NCBI RefSeq assembly: GCF_019710745.1
Contig: NZ_JAHKJW010000060.1
Coordinates: 1 to 45,665 of the forward strand
Source: Streptomyces beigongshangae
GTDB taxonomy: Bacteria; Actinomycetota; Actinomycetes; Streptomycetales; Streptomycetaceae
Reading direction: 5' to 3'
DNA length: 45,665 bases
The notes below the pieces were generated by a model. It made no database searches. It was not told the origin of the DNA and saw nothing but the letters and a program-made list of their open reading frames with translations. The translations under genes were made by a program, and so were the position numbers. This document shows positions 8,988 to 17,363 of this stretch, piece by piece (positions within the stretch are counted from its first letter, which is position 1; each line of letters opens with the position of its first letter).

Positions 8988-9610
8988 CCAAGCACTGATC
9001 GCCTGGACGGCCGGGCAGGCCGGCTCCACGTAGTCGCAGGCCCGCCGGATCTGCTCCGGGGCGAGCTGGGGCACCTTGGGCGACGTCGTCTCCATGACGC
9101 TTTTTTGACTGTTCGCACGCTGGGTGCCTGCTGCACCCGGTCGAACCCCTACGGTGCAGCCCTTGGCCCGTGGATGGATTTCGGAGCCGGGGTGGGGCAC
9201 TGCTCGTGATGTCCGTCACGGACGAACCGTTCGGTCAAGGGGCGGTCAAGGGGTAAAGCGGACACCGCGAGCCGGAATGACCAGGCCGCGGACAAGGTGT
9301 GATCCCGCAGGCTGTTGTCCGTCCCGCAATGTGCTGGAGTGCGCGCGGGACGGGCAACAGCCGCCTGCTCCGGCCCTGATGCCGGAGAAATGCGAGGGCA
9401 TCGTGCCCACGCCGGCCGTGCCCGGTCCCGCCGCCCCTTCCTGCTGCGCCCGTTCGGGATCCCAGAGCCCTGCCCGTCGCTCAGACCTCGCCGACCGGCC
9501 CGGTCGCGCGCCACCCCGGGTGCTGGGCAAGTCCCGGTGAGCTCCTGCCGCTGGCACTTGTGGTCCCACTGCCGATGCCACTTCCGTGCCCGACGCCCGA
9601 CCACCCGGTA
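8988..9610. other. Region without a convincing gene
   Basis: No frame here has a recognisable family. A leftward reading from ATG 9095 (METTSPKVPQLAPEQIRRAC) is plausible for about 30 codons but lacks a good ribosome site and runs into an implausible sequence. Probably decayed mobile DNA. Confidence 0.4.
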
Positions 9611-9865
9611 TTTCCCCTTGTCAGAGCAGTTTTTCGCACCCTTCCCGGATTGTCACAACCCTCTTTTCTACTCCTGAACCTGAAAGGAAAGACAGGGGAG
9701 GAGATCATCGGGTCCGGGGGCCCGCCGCCCGTGACGGCGCGGAACACGCTCCCGGCTGCTGTGTGGTCGCGGCTGCGGGGAGGGCAAGCCTGATGGCGGG
9801 GAAGAGGAAGACGAACGAGGCGGGATCGACCAACGACCTGCGCGCAGACGTGCTCAGAGGATCGC
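9611..9865 (+). pseudogene. Truncated head of a replication-relaxation gene with its 5' module (copy 1)
   Basis: ATG 9793 encodes MAGKRKTNEAGSTNDLRADV and a few more residues, then the homology ends. The same N-terminus starts at 12382 (MAGKRKDNLAGSTNSYRGDV). The similarity continues upstream: both copies have CCCTTGTCAG, about 30 nt later TGTCACAACCCTCTT, then a purine-rich stretch and GGGTCCGGGGG or GGATCCCGGGGG before the gene. This is a partial duplicate of the regulatory region and first ~24 codons of a plasmid-type gene. It makes no functional protein. Confidence 0.65.
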
Positions 9866-10039
9866 CGTGTCTGCGGCCTCGGCTGCGATCGTCGGCCCTT
9901 CGTCTGTTCCCCTCGTTGTTCGAGGATGATTAGCCCACCGCTGGAGACACGAAAATCTATGTTGGCCAGAGTAGACATTGGATGGGGGTGTGGGTACTGT
10001 TTCTTCCGTAGCCGAGATCGAACAGGCCCGGCAGAGATG

Positions 10040-10620
10040 AACTGCCGGGGGCAGTGCGTAGTTCGCAGTGCGGTGCGGCTGTGGAGTTCCGGAGCCAGGG
10101 TTTTTGCTGGACGGTGACGGGACTGACGGTCGGACCGGGTGGCCCGCAGTGGTCAGGGGCCGCCATGAGCAGGACCGCAGTGCACGCAGTAGCGGTATCC
10201 GAAAGTGAAGTACGCAGGATCCAGCAGCGCAGTACGAGAGCAGCACCTCGGTAAAGGCGTCGGCTGCGGGCGCGCGTGCCGGGAGGTTCGGCAGTGGGGT
10301 TCCAAGCCAGAGCAGACGCAGGACAGGCGACGGGGCTGGCTGCCGAAGAGTGGCGCTGTGACAGGCCACGGAGCAGGTCACATCACCAGCAGTACGCAGT
10401 GGAGCAGTACCAGCATTGAGGGAAGGAACGGAGGAATTGGGCGCCGTCAGGATCGCCCGGACGGTTTGTTGAGTCCGGGTACCGCAGGACATCGATAGTG
10501 AGGTGGTCTCCGGTCGAGCAACCGCGATCCCCGCATCCCCGGCAGCAGTTCAGTCGGGTGTGCGCACACAGAAGGTCGGCGCAGTAACAGGGCCGGCAGA
10601 TGGTGTAGCAGTTCCTTCGG
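10040..10620 (+). other. GCAGT-rich non-coding stretch upstream of the MerR gene
   Basis: The pentamer GCAGT occurs about 13 times on the + strand here (for example in 10051-10070, 10145-10191, 10228-10235 and 10389-10410) and stays on that strand, often as GCAGTAC or GCAGTGG. No frame looks coding. It may be a long 5' leader or structured RNA of the downstream gene, or a cluster of protein-binding sites. Function unknown. Confidence 0.45.
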
Positions 10621-10648
10621 GCCCTGGCGCCGTACGGCGCCAGGGCCC
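10619..10648. promoter_or_regulatory. Perfect 30-nt palindrome before the MerR gene
   Basis: GGGCCCTGGCGCC, the spacer GTAC, then the exact complement GGCGCCAGGGCCC. As RNA it would form a 13-bp stem with a 4-nt loop, 13 nt before the GGAGAGG ribosome site of the gene at 10674. It could be an operator, an attenuator or the terminator of a lost upstream transcript. Confidence 0.6.
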
Positions 10649-10673
10649 TCCGCGTATTCCACGGAGAGGTCAG

Positions 10674-11006
10674 ATGACAGCAGACGACTCCTTCGGCCGC
10701 CTCGACGACGATGACTACCCCGCCTACACCATGGGCCGGGCCGCTGAGATGCTCGGCACCACCCAGGGCTTCCTGCGCGCCATCGGCGAACACCGCCTGA
10801 TCACTCCGCTGCGCTCTGCGGGCGGACACCGCCGCTACTCCCGCTACCAGCTGCGCATCGCCGCGCAGGCCCGGGAACTCGTCAACCAGGGGACCCCCAT
10901 CGAGGCCGCCTGCCGCATCATCATCCTCGAGGACCAGATCGAGGAAGCCCGGCGCATCAACGCCGAACACCGCCGCACCGCAACCCCGCACCCGGCCGGC
11001 GTCTGA
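10674..11006 (+). CDS. Small MerR-like helix-turn-helix protein
   Basis: A 110-aa protein. ATG 10674 has a good ribosome site (GGAGAGG at 10661-10667). Residues about 17-60 are a MerR-type winged HTH: YTMGRAAEMLGTTQGFLRAIGE, then the wing LRSAGGHRRYSRYQLRIA. A short coiled C-terminal helix follows (IIILEDQIEEARRINAEHRR), without a ligand-binding domain. Such stand-alone MerR proteins are common in streptomycetes. The long GCAGT-rich region and a strong palindrome lie directly upstream and probably govern its expression. Targets are unknown. Confidence 0.85.
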   Translation: MTADDSFGRLDDDDYPAYTMGRAAEMLGTTQGFLRAIGEHRLITPLRSAGGHRRYSRYQLRIAAQARELVNQGTPIEAACRIIILEDQIEEARRINAEHRRTATPHPAGV

Positions 11007-11042
11007 CCTGCTCTCTTCCGCCGATATCAAGAATATGAGCGC

Positions 11043-11328
11043 ATGATCGCCTGGATCAGGGCTCCCCGGTGGCTGTATACGCCGTGCTACATCGCGCTGG
11101 GCTGGGTGGCCGTCTTCAACCTGCCCGAATTCGCGCACGCCGACGGCACCGCGGTCGTCGTACTCGTCGTCACCGGCGGTCTGCTCCACACCGCGGGAGC
11201 CGTCGGCTACGGTCTCAAGCGCCCGTACCCCTCACCGGCCTGGTTCGGCTTCCCCCGAGGTCTTCCGCGCCCTGACCGTCGCCGCCTCCACCGTGCACTG
11301 CACCGCCATCCTCCTCGCAGCGACCTGA
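11043..11328 (+). pseudogene. Hemolysin III (TrhA)-family fragment
   Basis: The sequence MIAWIRAPRWLYTPCYIALGW, VAVFNLPEFAHADGTAVVVLVVTGGLLHTAGAVGYG and LKRPYPSPAWFGF is the C-terminal half of the hemolysin III/TrhA membrane family. The N-terminal helices with the first zinc-like His residues are missing. After WFGFP the frame is broken by one extra C in the run at 11252-11256; the next frame continues correctly with EVFRALTVAASTVHCTAILLAAT and stops at 11328. Truncated and frameshifted, so not functional as it stands. Confidence 0.75.
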
Positions 11329-11459
11329 CGGTGTTAAGTATCAGGCAGCAGTCAGGTCCGGTGGTGAAATGTGATCTGCCCGGGTACCGGGGTCGGAACA
11401 GGTCTTCCAGTCTTTCCGGGCGAAGTCCCTGAGCGTCATCGAGCAATGGAGGAGTCGCT
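11329..11459. other. Short spacer
   Basis: No gene seen. It ends with a good ribosome site (GGAGGAG) that serves the GTG at 11460. Confidence 0.5.
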
Positions 11460-11625
11460 GTGACCGTAGGAAGGCCGGACGCCGGGCGGGCGGCGCGTCC
11501 CCTTCAGAGGGAAAGCGGCCGGGGCACAGCGGTAACTTTGGCGGAGACGTTGGAGGCGGCGGAGGCCGCGGCGCCCGTGGAGTCGCTCGATGTGGTCGCG
11601 CGCATGCTCAGGGAGCGATGCCGGC
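11460..11625 (+). pseudogene. N-terminal fragment of a PP2C/SpoIIE-type phosphatase
   Basis: GTG 11460 follows GGAGGAG at a good distance. The reading AETLEAAEAAAPVESLDVVARMLRER resembles the start of Streptomyces PP2C-like (RsbU/SpoIIE) phosphatases, whose N-termini have an AEAAAPVE(S/A)xDVVAR pattern. The frame then degenerates where the opposite-strand secreted-protein gene begins. No catalytic region is present. The assignment rests on about 30 residues and is tentative. Confidence 0.4.
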
Positions 11626-12110
11626 GCTGGACAAGGAGGGGCAGTTGGACTCGGTGACGGAGCTTGCGCTGCCGTCGATGCGCTGTGCTTGGGGGGCGCC
11701 GATCTTCTCGTAGTCGCCACCGTAGAAGGCCCAACGGGCAGGGGAGCCGTTGACCTCCAGGGTCGCGTCGACTCGGTTGACGTTCAGGGAGCTGTCTTCG
11801 TCTTTGCTCGCGGTGAAAAGATCTCCCGTGGCGGGGACGGTGAGGACCCGGAACTTGCTGCCGGAGAAGACGGCGAACGTGGAGGGCCTGGTCTTACCCT
11901 GGGCGGTGCACTGCTCGGTGCAACCGGTGATGTTCATGACGGCATCGATGTGGCCGAGACCGGCGAGTGCAGGAACGGCGCTGAGCTGCCGAGGACTGCC
12001 CATATCGTCAACGGCCAGGCCTTTGTCGTCCAGGCTCGCCTCCACGGTGGCGAACCGGTCACCGCTGAAGACGTAGTAGCGGTAACTGGTCCGGCCCGCG
12101 GCGGACAAGC
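11608..12110 (-). pseudogene. Secreted protein gene, 5'-truncated
   Basis: From about 12110 the leftward frame encodes SYRYYVFSGDRFATVEASLDD, then AVPALAGLGHIDAVMNITGCTEQCTAQGKTRPSTFAVF, and VNRVDATLEVNGSPARWAFYGGDY. The composition is that of an exported globular domain, with two Cys in GCTEQC. No signal peptide is present: upstream of about 12110 the frame becomes an artefact of GC-rich repeats, so the start of the gene has been lost. I do not recognise the family. It abuts the PP2C fragment on one side and a plasmid gene on the other. Confidence 0.45.
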
Positions 12111-12186
12111 CGAAGGGGCCTCCCCGGGTGCCCCCTTCGGAGGGCCCTGGGGAACCCCCTTTGGCGCCCGGCACCCGAGGCCGGAG

Positions 12187-12381
12187 GAAAACCCCTTGTC
12201 AGGGCCGCAATCGGTGCGAAATCTGCGCTGTCACAACCCTCTTCTCTCCTCCGGATGTCCGTATTGGAGGAGAGCATCGGATCCCGGGGGCTCTCACGGC
12301 CTCCCAGGCCGGGCGCGGCCAGCGGCAGCAGCCGCGTCAGTTGGCCGGCGGCCAGCCGCGAGCGATGAGGGAGCAGAGCTG
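12187..12381 (+). repeat. 5' module of the replication-relaxation gene (copy 2)
   Basis: This contains CCCCTTGTCAG near 12191, TGTCACAACCCTCTT near 12231 and the purine-rich stretch before the gene at 12382. It matches the region 9611-9792 in order and spacing. It probably holds the promoter of the plasmid gene. Conservation between copies while their coding parts were lost suggests a duplication. Confidence 0.5.
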
Positions 12382-13325
12382 ATGGCGGGGAAGCGGAAGG
12401 ACAACCTGGCGGGGTCGACGAACAGCTACCGCGGCGACGTGCTGCGCGTTCTCGGAGTCCTGAAGGTGGCCACGGCTGATCAGATCCAGCGGATCGGTGC
12501 TCCGCACCTGACGTTCCGGCACGCCGGCAAGCCGACCCCGTCGAAGTGGAAGCAGGCCCGCACCGCCTCGCACACCGCCGCGCTCTGCGACATGCGGGGG
12601 CACGGCCTGCCCGAGAACGGCGGCTCCACCGAGACCGGCGACGCCCTGCGCAACCTCACCCCCAAGGGCCTGCAGGCCGCCTCCTACGAGCTGCAGCGCC
12701 CGGCGGGGGAGATGGGCTCCACCGCGCGCGGCGCGGGCTCCAGCGGCGCCTGTCACCCCATGGCCGTCAACGAAACCGTCATCGCACTGCTTGCGCCCGA
12801 GGCCGGACATGGCCAGGCTCACCGACGACCCGCCCCACGTCCAGGCCGCCGTCCGGGCCGCCGTCGTCGGCGCACCCCGCGGCATCGGCACCCTCGCCTC
12901 GTACGGGACCGAGGTCCCCCTGCCCGCCACCGGCACCTGGAACGCCCCCGGCAGGGGCGGCGCCCGGGCCGACATCGTCGTGACCGCCCCGCAGGACCGG
13001 GTGCCGCTGCTGTTCATCGGAGTCGACAACTGCCACGAGAGTGCCGAGGAACTCGCCGGCAAGCTGGAGAAGTACATCCGGTTCTTCCTGCGGAAGGTGA
13101 AGGACACCGACGGCCGGAGCGCCCGATGTGGCGCACCCGCTGGCCCGCTCCGGACACCTGGTCCGGCGACGCGACGTTCCCGCCCGTCCTGCTGGTGTTC
13201 CACCGCATCGGTGAGCGCAACCCCGACCGCACCGTCCCGCACCTCATGGAGCTGACCCGTCGCCCATGGCAGGGCGAGCGGCAAAAGGGCGGGCACCACC
13301 ACTACGACGGGAGGCTCCCGATCAT
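12382..13325 (+). pseudogene. Replication-relaxation family protein, two frameshifts
   Basis: ATG 12382 starts MAGKRKDNLAGSTNSYRGDV, then VLKVATADQIQRIGAPHLTF, the winged-helix start of replication-relaxation proteins of actinomycete plasmids and ICEs. After MAVNETVIALL the frame shifts near 12790 to MARLTDDPPHVQAAVRAAVVG, continues through PLLFIGVDNCHESAEELAGKLEKYIRFFLRKVKDTDGR, and shifts back near 13120 to WRTRWPAPDTWS and LLVFHRIGERNPDRTV. The conserved end is lost where the membrane-protein gene begins at 13328. It would have taken part in plasmid replication or maintenance; now inactive. Confidence 0.75.
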
Positions 13326-13327
13326 GG

Positions 13328-14269
13328 TCACGAGTCCGCCGACACCAGCCGCGTACGAACGAGCGCTCGCAGCATCGCGGCGCCCGCCCCCACCGCTGCG
13401 AGGTGCAGGACTGCCGCGAGCGCAAGGTTTTCCGGCAGGGCTGCGTTGGCCGGCTGTGCGACTGCCAGGTACAGGGTGAACGGAAGCTTCCAGCCGCTCC
13501 AGGCGAACAACGAGCCCGAGCCGAGCCACCCGAGCACCATCGGGCCCCACCGGGGGACCCGTGCGGGCCGGCCCCGGACGACAGCCCATGTGGCGGTGGA
13601 CGCTACGAACGCCCACGTTCCGAAGACTCCGGACAGTACATGCCAAGCGAGGTCCCGCTCACCTCGGTGGGCGACACCTGCGGTGCCGCCCACCGCCCAG
13701 TACAGCCAGACGAGACCGACTACGGCGCCGACCACAGCCATCCACGGCAGCATCCTCGTCGAGCCCTCCCCGCCGTCCCCGAGCCGGCCCGCGAACGCGT
13801 CCGGCCAGCGCCGCCGCAGGTAGGTGGGTAGCGCGATGGCCAGACCCAGCCCCATACCGACGAATCCGATCTGGACCAGAGCGGCCTCCCAGGCCGGCAT
13901 CGATGGGCCGGCGTCATTCCCGCTCTCCACATCGCCGTCCGCCGATCCCAGCAGCGAACTGAGAACTGCGTACGGCAGCACCGGGACGAGGAATCCCGTC
14001 CCGACCCAGGCGCAGAAAGCCAACGGCGTTCCCGGTATGCGCATCCCCCACGGCCGCACCAGCGCGAGCGCCACCGCGATCCCGGTCCCTGCCATACCGA
14101 TCGTTGCGCTGTTGAGCACCACCCACTCCGCCTTGCCGAACCCGGTCCCGACCGGCAGCAGCCCCAAGAGCGAACCGACCACCCACGACACCTTGATCAG
14201 CAAGTAGGGCGTCAATGCCAGCGCGGCCCCGTACGCCGCAGCCCGTCCGACTCGATCCCACCGATCCAC
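13328..14269 (-). CDS. Polytopic membrane protein of unknown function
   Basis: A 313-aa protein when started at GTG 14269, which has GGGGGTTC just upstream; a TTG at 14299 would add ten residues. It has about eight hydrophobic segments, for example AAYGAALALTPYLLIKV, ATIGMAGTGIAVALALV, and near the C-terminus LALAAVLHLAAVGAGAAML. I recognise it only as a Streptomyces-type conserved membrane protein. No motif gives a function. It appears intact and overlaps by its 3' end the broken replication-relaxation gene. Confidence 0.7.
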   Translation of the reverse strand: MDRWDRVGRAAAYGAALALTPYLLIKVSWVVGSLLGLLPVGTGFGKAEWVVLNSATIGMAGTGIAVALALVRPWGMRIPGTPLAFCAWVGTGFLVPVLPYAVLSSLLGSADGDVESGNDAGPSMPAWEAALVQIGFVGMGLGLAIALPTYLRRRWPDAFAGRLGDGGEGSTRMLPWMAVVGAVVGLVWLYWAVGGTAGVAHRGERDLAWHVLSGVFGTWAFVASTATWAVVRGRPARVPRWGPMVLGWLGSGSLFAWSGWKLPFTLYLAVAQPANAALPENLALAAVLHLAAVGAGAAMLRALVRTRLVSADS

Positions 14270-14551
14270 GTGAACCCCCGTTCGAGCAATGGAGTTCAAG
14301 TCTCATCCACCCCTGTCCCCGTGGGCGTCACCCCCGGGACGCATCCATGTCATTACTCAGGACGAGTGAGAATCAGCCGTGAGCGTTTGACCCACGGTCG
14401 CCGGACATGGCCCCCCTCAGGAACTGGCGAGTGCGGTTGGCGACCCAGTCCGGATCGCGTACGGGCGTCGGCACCGGCTCCTGCGTCTTGGCGGCTGGGT
14501 GCGCATGATGCGCCAGCTGGTGCGCGGTACGGTGACGGCGGGCGCACCGGC

Positions 14552-14878
14552 TGCTGGAGCCACACGGAGCGTGCCCTGCTGACCTACGACCAGGTCCGCG
14601 CCTACGGGCTGCCCGCGACCGAGGGCAAGCACGACGACCCGCGCTGGCCGGCCTTCGCCCGCCGCTACGGCTTCGACCCGGCCCGCCCGGTGCAGCGGGA
14701 GGTGGAGGCGCTGGAGCCGGCCGAACTCCAGCGTCTGGTCCTGGCCGCCGTCGACCTTTGCGTCGACCAAGCCGTGCTCACCGCGCGCATCGTTCAGAAG
14801 GACCGCCAGCGCCGTCGGCTCGAGGCGTTCGTTGACACATGGGAGCCGGACCGCTCGCCGCCCGCCGGCTCCGCGTAG
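14552..14878 (+). pseudogene. C-terminal fragment of a plasmid-type conserved protein
   Basis: The frame contains LLTYDQVRAYGLPATEGKHD, DPRWPAFARRYGFDPARPVQ and EVEALEPAELQRLVLAAVDL. This block has the look of a conserved C-terminal domain from actinomycete plasmid proteins, but I cannot name the family with confidence; a nucleic-acid-handling role is a guess. Upstream of about 14552 the frame is not convincing, so the N-terminus is missing. Confidence 0.45.
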
Positions 14879-15002
14879 TCACACGTGCTGATCTGGGCAG
14901 CTGCGCCGTCAGCGGGCCGTCCTGAGGACCGGTGTCACATTCGCATCGATTGGAGCGGCTACCACCTCGTTTAGCACGTAGCCGGACCCAGGAACAGTCT
15001 GC

Positions 15003-15329
15003 GACCCCCGAGCTCAAGCAGGCCCTCACCGACAAGACCGTCCCCTTGGACGTTGCCCGCGCGGTCGGGTAGCTGCCAGCGCAGCAGCAAAGCGCTACTG
15101 AACGTGTTCTGGAAGAGCGTGCCGCGAAGAAGCAGCAGCGGACGAAGAAGAAGCAGGTCCCGCGCGGTCCTGTACACAGGAGACGATCACTCAGGTCTTC
15201 CAGCCCGCCGAAGAAGCGAAAGCTCCTCCAGGCCCGAAGCCGGAGGACCTACCGGCACTGGTGCAGGAACTGTGTAGCCGCTTGACCAGTGAGCAAGTCA
15301 AGAAATTGATCGAACTGCTCATGGACTGA
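15003..15329 (+). pseudogene. ParB-family partition protein remnant
   Basis: The frame TPELKQALTDKTVPLDVARAVG matches the central helix-turn-helix of ParB/KorB proteins. It meets a TAG at 15070-15072, goes on as LPAQQQSATERVLEERAAKKQQR, and shifts frame around 15175 into TITQVFQPAEEAKAPPG and LTSEQVKKLIELLMD, ending at 15329. The N-terminal CTPase/ParB-box domain is missing. A ParB protein would have segregated a plasmid; this copy is dead. Good support for a past integrated plasmid. Confidence 0.65.
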
Positions 15330-15559
15330 CTCTGCGGGGGATGCTTACGCCGTAAGAGCTCGTAACAGGATCTTGCGTGTCGGGGCTGGTCGGGTGTGGC
15401 GGGTGGGACGATCCGGCTGTTGTGGTGCGTGAGCAGGCGGCCATGGATTGCGGACGACAGCCTTTGGGTGCGGTCAAGCCGCTACTGCGGCTGAGCGCCG
15501 CGTGGTGTGCACCGGGCAGGATGTGCGGGTGAACAGGACTAGGACCGGCGACAACAAGA
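15330..15559. other. Spacer without a clear gene
   Basis: Nothing convincing. A 22-codon rightward reading from GTG 15529 (VNRTRTGDNKIMKELIGRYP) is seen but has no clear ribosome site. Confidence 0.4.
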
Positions 15560-16114
15560 TCATGAAGGAGCTGATCGGACGGTATCCGGTGCCGTGACCG
15601 GCTCTGAGACCTCCTCTCCCCGCGCAGCGATCAGTGGTCCCAGCAGTTGCGTGCCCGGCCCCACCCGCCCGCCGGGGCCGGGCAGTTGCGTCGTGTCGGC
15701 CACCGTGAGCGGCTCCCGGCAGGCGTCGCAGGCCACGACCGGCGTGGCCAGGTGCCCGCAGGCATTGTGGCGGATCCGGGCGGGCGGCCCCGCGGGCCCC
15801 GCGTGCCACTTGTCGCCCCAGGCCATCAGCGCCAGCAGGACGGGGTAGAACTCCCGCCCCTTCTCGGTGGCCACGTACTCCTCGCGCGGCGGGCTGTCCT
15901 GGTACCGCTCCCGCGTCAGCACGCCTTCCTCGACCAGACGGGCCAGCCGCGCGGCGAGGACCTTGCGGGACAGGCCGAGGTCCTGCGCCAGCTCGTCGAA
16001 GCGGCGGAGGCCGACGAGGACGTCGCGCATGATCAGGGCCGTCCAGGCGTCGCCGAACAGGTCACTCGCGCGGGCGATCGAGCACGCGACGCCGGAGAGG
16101 GGGGTACGGGTCAC
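15560..16114 (-). CDS. HxlR-family transcriptional regulator
   Basis: A 184-aa regulator starting at GTG 16114 (VTRTPLSGVACSIARASDLFG). The winged helix includes GDAWTALIMRDVLVGLRRFDELAQDLGLSRKVLAARLARLVEEGVL, the signature of the HxlR family, followed by the wing with PPREEYVATEKGREFYPVLLALMAWGD. A C-terminal tail has two Cys-containing loops (HNACGHLATPVVACDAC) that resemble a small zinc knuckle. It is divergent from the methyltransferase at 16208, with two palindromic sites between, so it probably represses that gene and itself. Confidence 0.9.
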   Translation of the reverse strand: MTRTPLSGVACSIARASDLFGDAWTALIMRDVLVGLRRFDELAQDLGLSRKVLAARLARLVEEGVLTRERYQDSPPREEYVATEKGREFYPVLLALMAWGDKWHAGPAGPPARIRHNACGHLATPVVACDACREPLTVADTTQLPGPGGRVGPGTQLLGPLIAARGEEVSEPVTAPDTVRSAPS

Positions 16115-16136
16115 GCTCCCATTGTATGGCCGATGG

Positions 16137-16181
16137 GTTCCCTGAGGGAACTCACCGATGTTAGGTTCCCTCAGGGAACCT
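16137..16181. promoter_or_regulatory. Two palindromic operators for the HxlR regulator
   Basis: GTTCCCTGAGGGAAC (16137-16151) and AGGTTCCCTCAGGGAACCT (16163-16181) are near-identical palindromes with centres 28 bp apart, between the divergent HxlR and methyltransferase genes. They share the core GGTTCCCTSAGGGAAC. Two such sites fit a pair of regulator dimers. Confidence 0.75.
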
Positions 16182-16207
16182 GACCTGGAGCGTCGAGGGA
16201 GCCTGCC

Positions 16208-16975
16208 ATGCCCATCGCCCCGCACATTGAACTCGACTCGGCCGGGCCCGCGGCCGTCGACGGCCGCCACATCCGGGCCCTGACCTTTCAATCCGCACGG
16301 CTGGAGTACCTGCGGCACGTGCTGTCGGAGCTGAGCCTCGCGGCGGTCGGCAGCCGGGCGCTTGTCGTCGGCAGCGGGCGCGGCCTTCTGGCCCGCGGCC
16401 TCGCCCGGTTCGGGTTCGAGGTCGTCGCTGCCGACCCGTCCCCCGCCGCGACGGCCCTCGCCCTGGACGCGGACGACGGGCTGGGCATCACCTACCTGAC
16501 GGCCCCCGCAGAGGAACTCGGCCTGCCGGACGGCTCCTTCGACCTCGTGTACTGCGCCGACACCCTCGAGATCACCGAACAGCCGGACGTGGTCCTCGCG
16601 CAGGCGGCGCGTGTGCTGCGCCCTGGCGGGGTCTTCGTCTACGACACGGTGAACCGCACCCCGGTGTCCCGCCTCGTCTACCTCGGTGCCTTCCAAGCCT
16701 TCCCGGGCACACGGATCATGCCCCGCGGCCGTTATGCCGCACACCGGCTGCGCCGCCCGGCGGAGCTCGAAACGGCCCTCGACCGGGCGGGGCTGTCCGC
16801 GAAGGACGTCTCGGCGTTCAGGCCGCGCGACGTACGCAGCCTGGTGCGCGCGACGCGCGGGCGCAGGCGTGGCACGCTCACCGACGACCAGCTGCCGGAG
16901 CTGGTCGACATGGTGCTCGAACCGGAAGGCACCCCGGTGGTGACATATCTGGGGTATGCGATCCACCAGGCATGA
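16208..16975 (+). CDS. UbiG-like class I SAM methyltransferase
   Basis: A 255-aa SAM-dependent methyltransferase. The first SAM motif is LVVGSGRGLLARGLARFG (about residues 56-73), the acidic residue follows in VVAADPS, and motif II appears as FDLVYCADTLEIT (near residue 115), with VLRPGGVFVYDTVNRT after it. It resembles the ubiquinone-type O-methyltransferases, including the late IMPRGRYAAHRLRRP segment. The acceptor is unknown. GAGGGAG lies 8-9 nt before ATG 16208. Control by the HxlR protein is likely. The stop overlaps a small downstream ORF (ATGA). Confidence 0.88.
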   Translation: MPIAPHIELDSAGPAAVDGRHIRALTFQSARLEYLRHVLSELSLAAVGSRALVVGSGRGLLARGLARFGFEVVAADPSPAATALALDADDGLGITYLTAPAEELGLPDGSFDLVYCADTLEITEQPDVVLAQAARVLRPGGVFVYDTVNRTPVSRLVYLGAFQAFPGTRIMPRGRYAAHRLRRPAELETALDRAGLSAKDVSAFRPRDVRSLVRATRGRRRGTLTDDQLPELVDMVLEPEGTPVVTYLGYAIHQA

Positions 16976-17100
16976 GCCACCCCCCGGCCCCGGGTCGGCC
17001 ATCCCAGGCGCACAATCAAGATCAGGTTCGGGGCGAGGACGAGCCGCAGATACTCTCCGGCCGGGCCGCACTGCTCCAGATGGCCGGTACGCGCGGGTGA
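16972..17100 (+). CDS. Small ORF coupled to the methyltransferase
   Basis: Its ATG overlaps the methyltransferase stop (ATGA). The 42 residues (SHPPAPGRPSQAHNQDQV, then GEDEPQILSGRAALLQMAGT) are hydrophilic and match no family I know. It may be the head of a second gene cut by the IS3 remnants that follow. Only the overlap supports it. Confidence 0.3.
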   Translation: MSHPPAPGRPSQAHNQDQVRGEDEPQILSGRAALLQMAGTRG

Positions 17101-17203
17101 GAAGCGTGCCGTGCTGCCTGCGCGCCCTGCATCATGTCGGACCGGATCCAGGTTCGTGCAGGTCCAGGAAGAGGCGCAGTCGCACGTGGGCCTTGACCCC
17201 GGG

Positions 17204-17356
17204 TTTTGGACACCGGAGACACTTGGATCTTGATGGTCCAGGAGAGACGGAGTCCCTGTGGGGGTGAAGCATTACCCCGCCGAGTTCAAGGCGGACGCGG
17301 TCACGTTGTACCGCTCGAGGCCGGGAGCGACGATCAAGTCGGTCGCCACCGATTGA
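17204..17356 (+). mobile_element. IS3-type left end with truncated orfA (remnant 1)
   Basis: TTTGGACACC near 17205 and TGGATCTTGATGGTCCAGG (17224-17242) precede a GTG start at 17264. The frame reads VKHYPAEFKADAVTLYRSRP and ends after 30 codons (KSVATD, TGA), in place of the rest of the IS3 orfA helix-turn-helix. Only the first tenth of an element is left. Confidence 0.6.
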
Positions 17357-17363
17357 GGCTGAT

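Noticed and set aside
11608..12174. Full-length start at 12174 for the secreted protein
   Set aside because: The first ~25 residues (PGAKGGSPGPSEGG...) come from GC-rich repeats and lack a signal peptide; the gene looks 5'-truncated.
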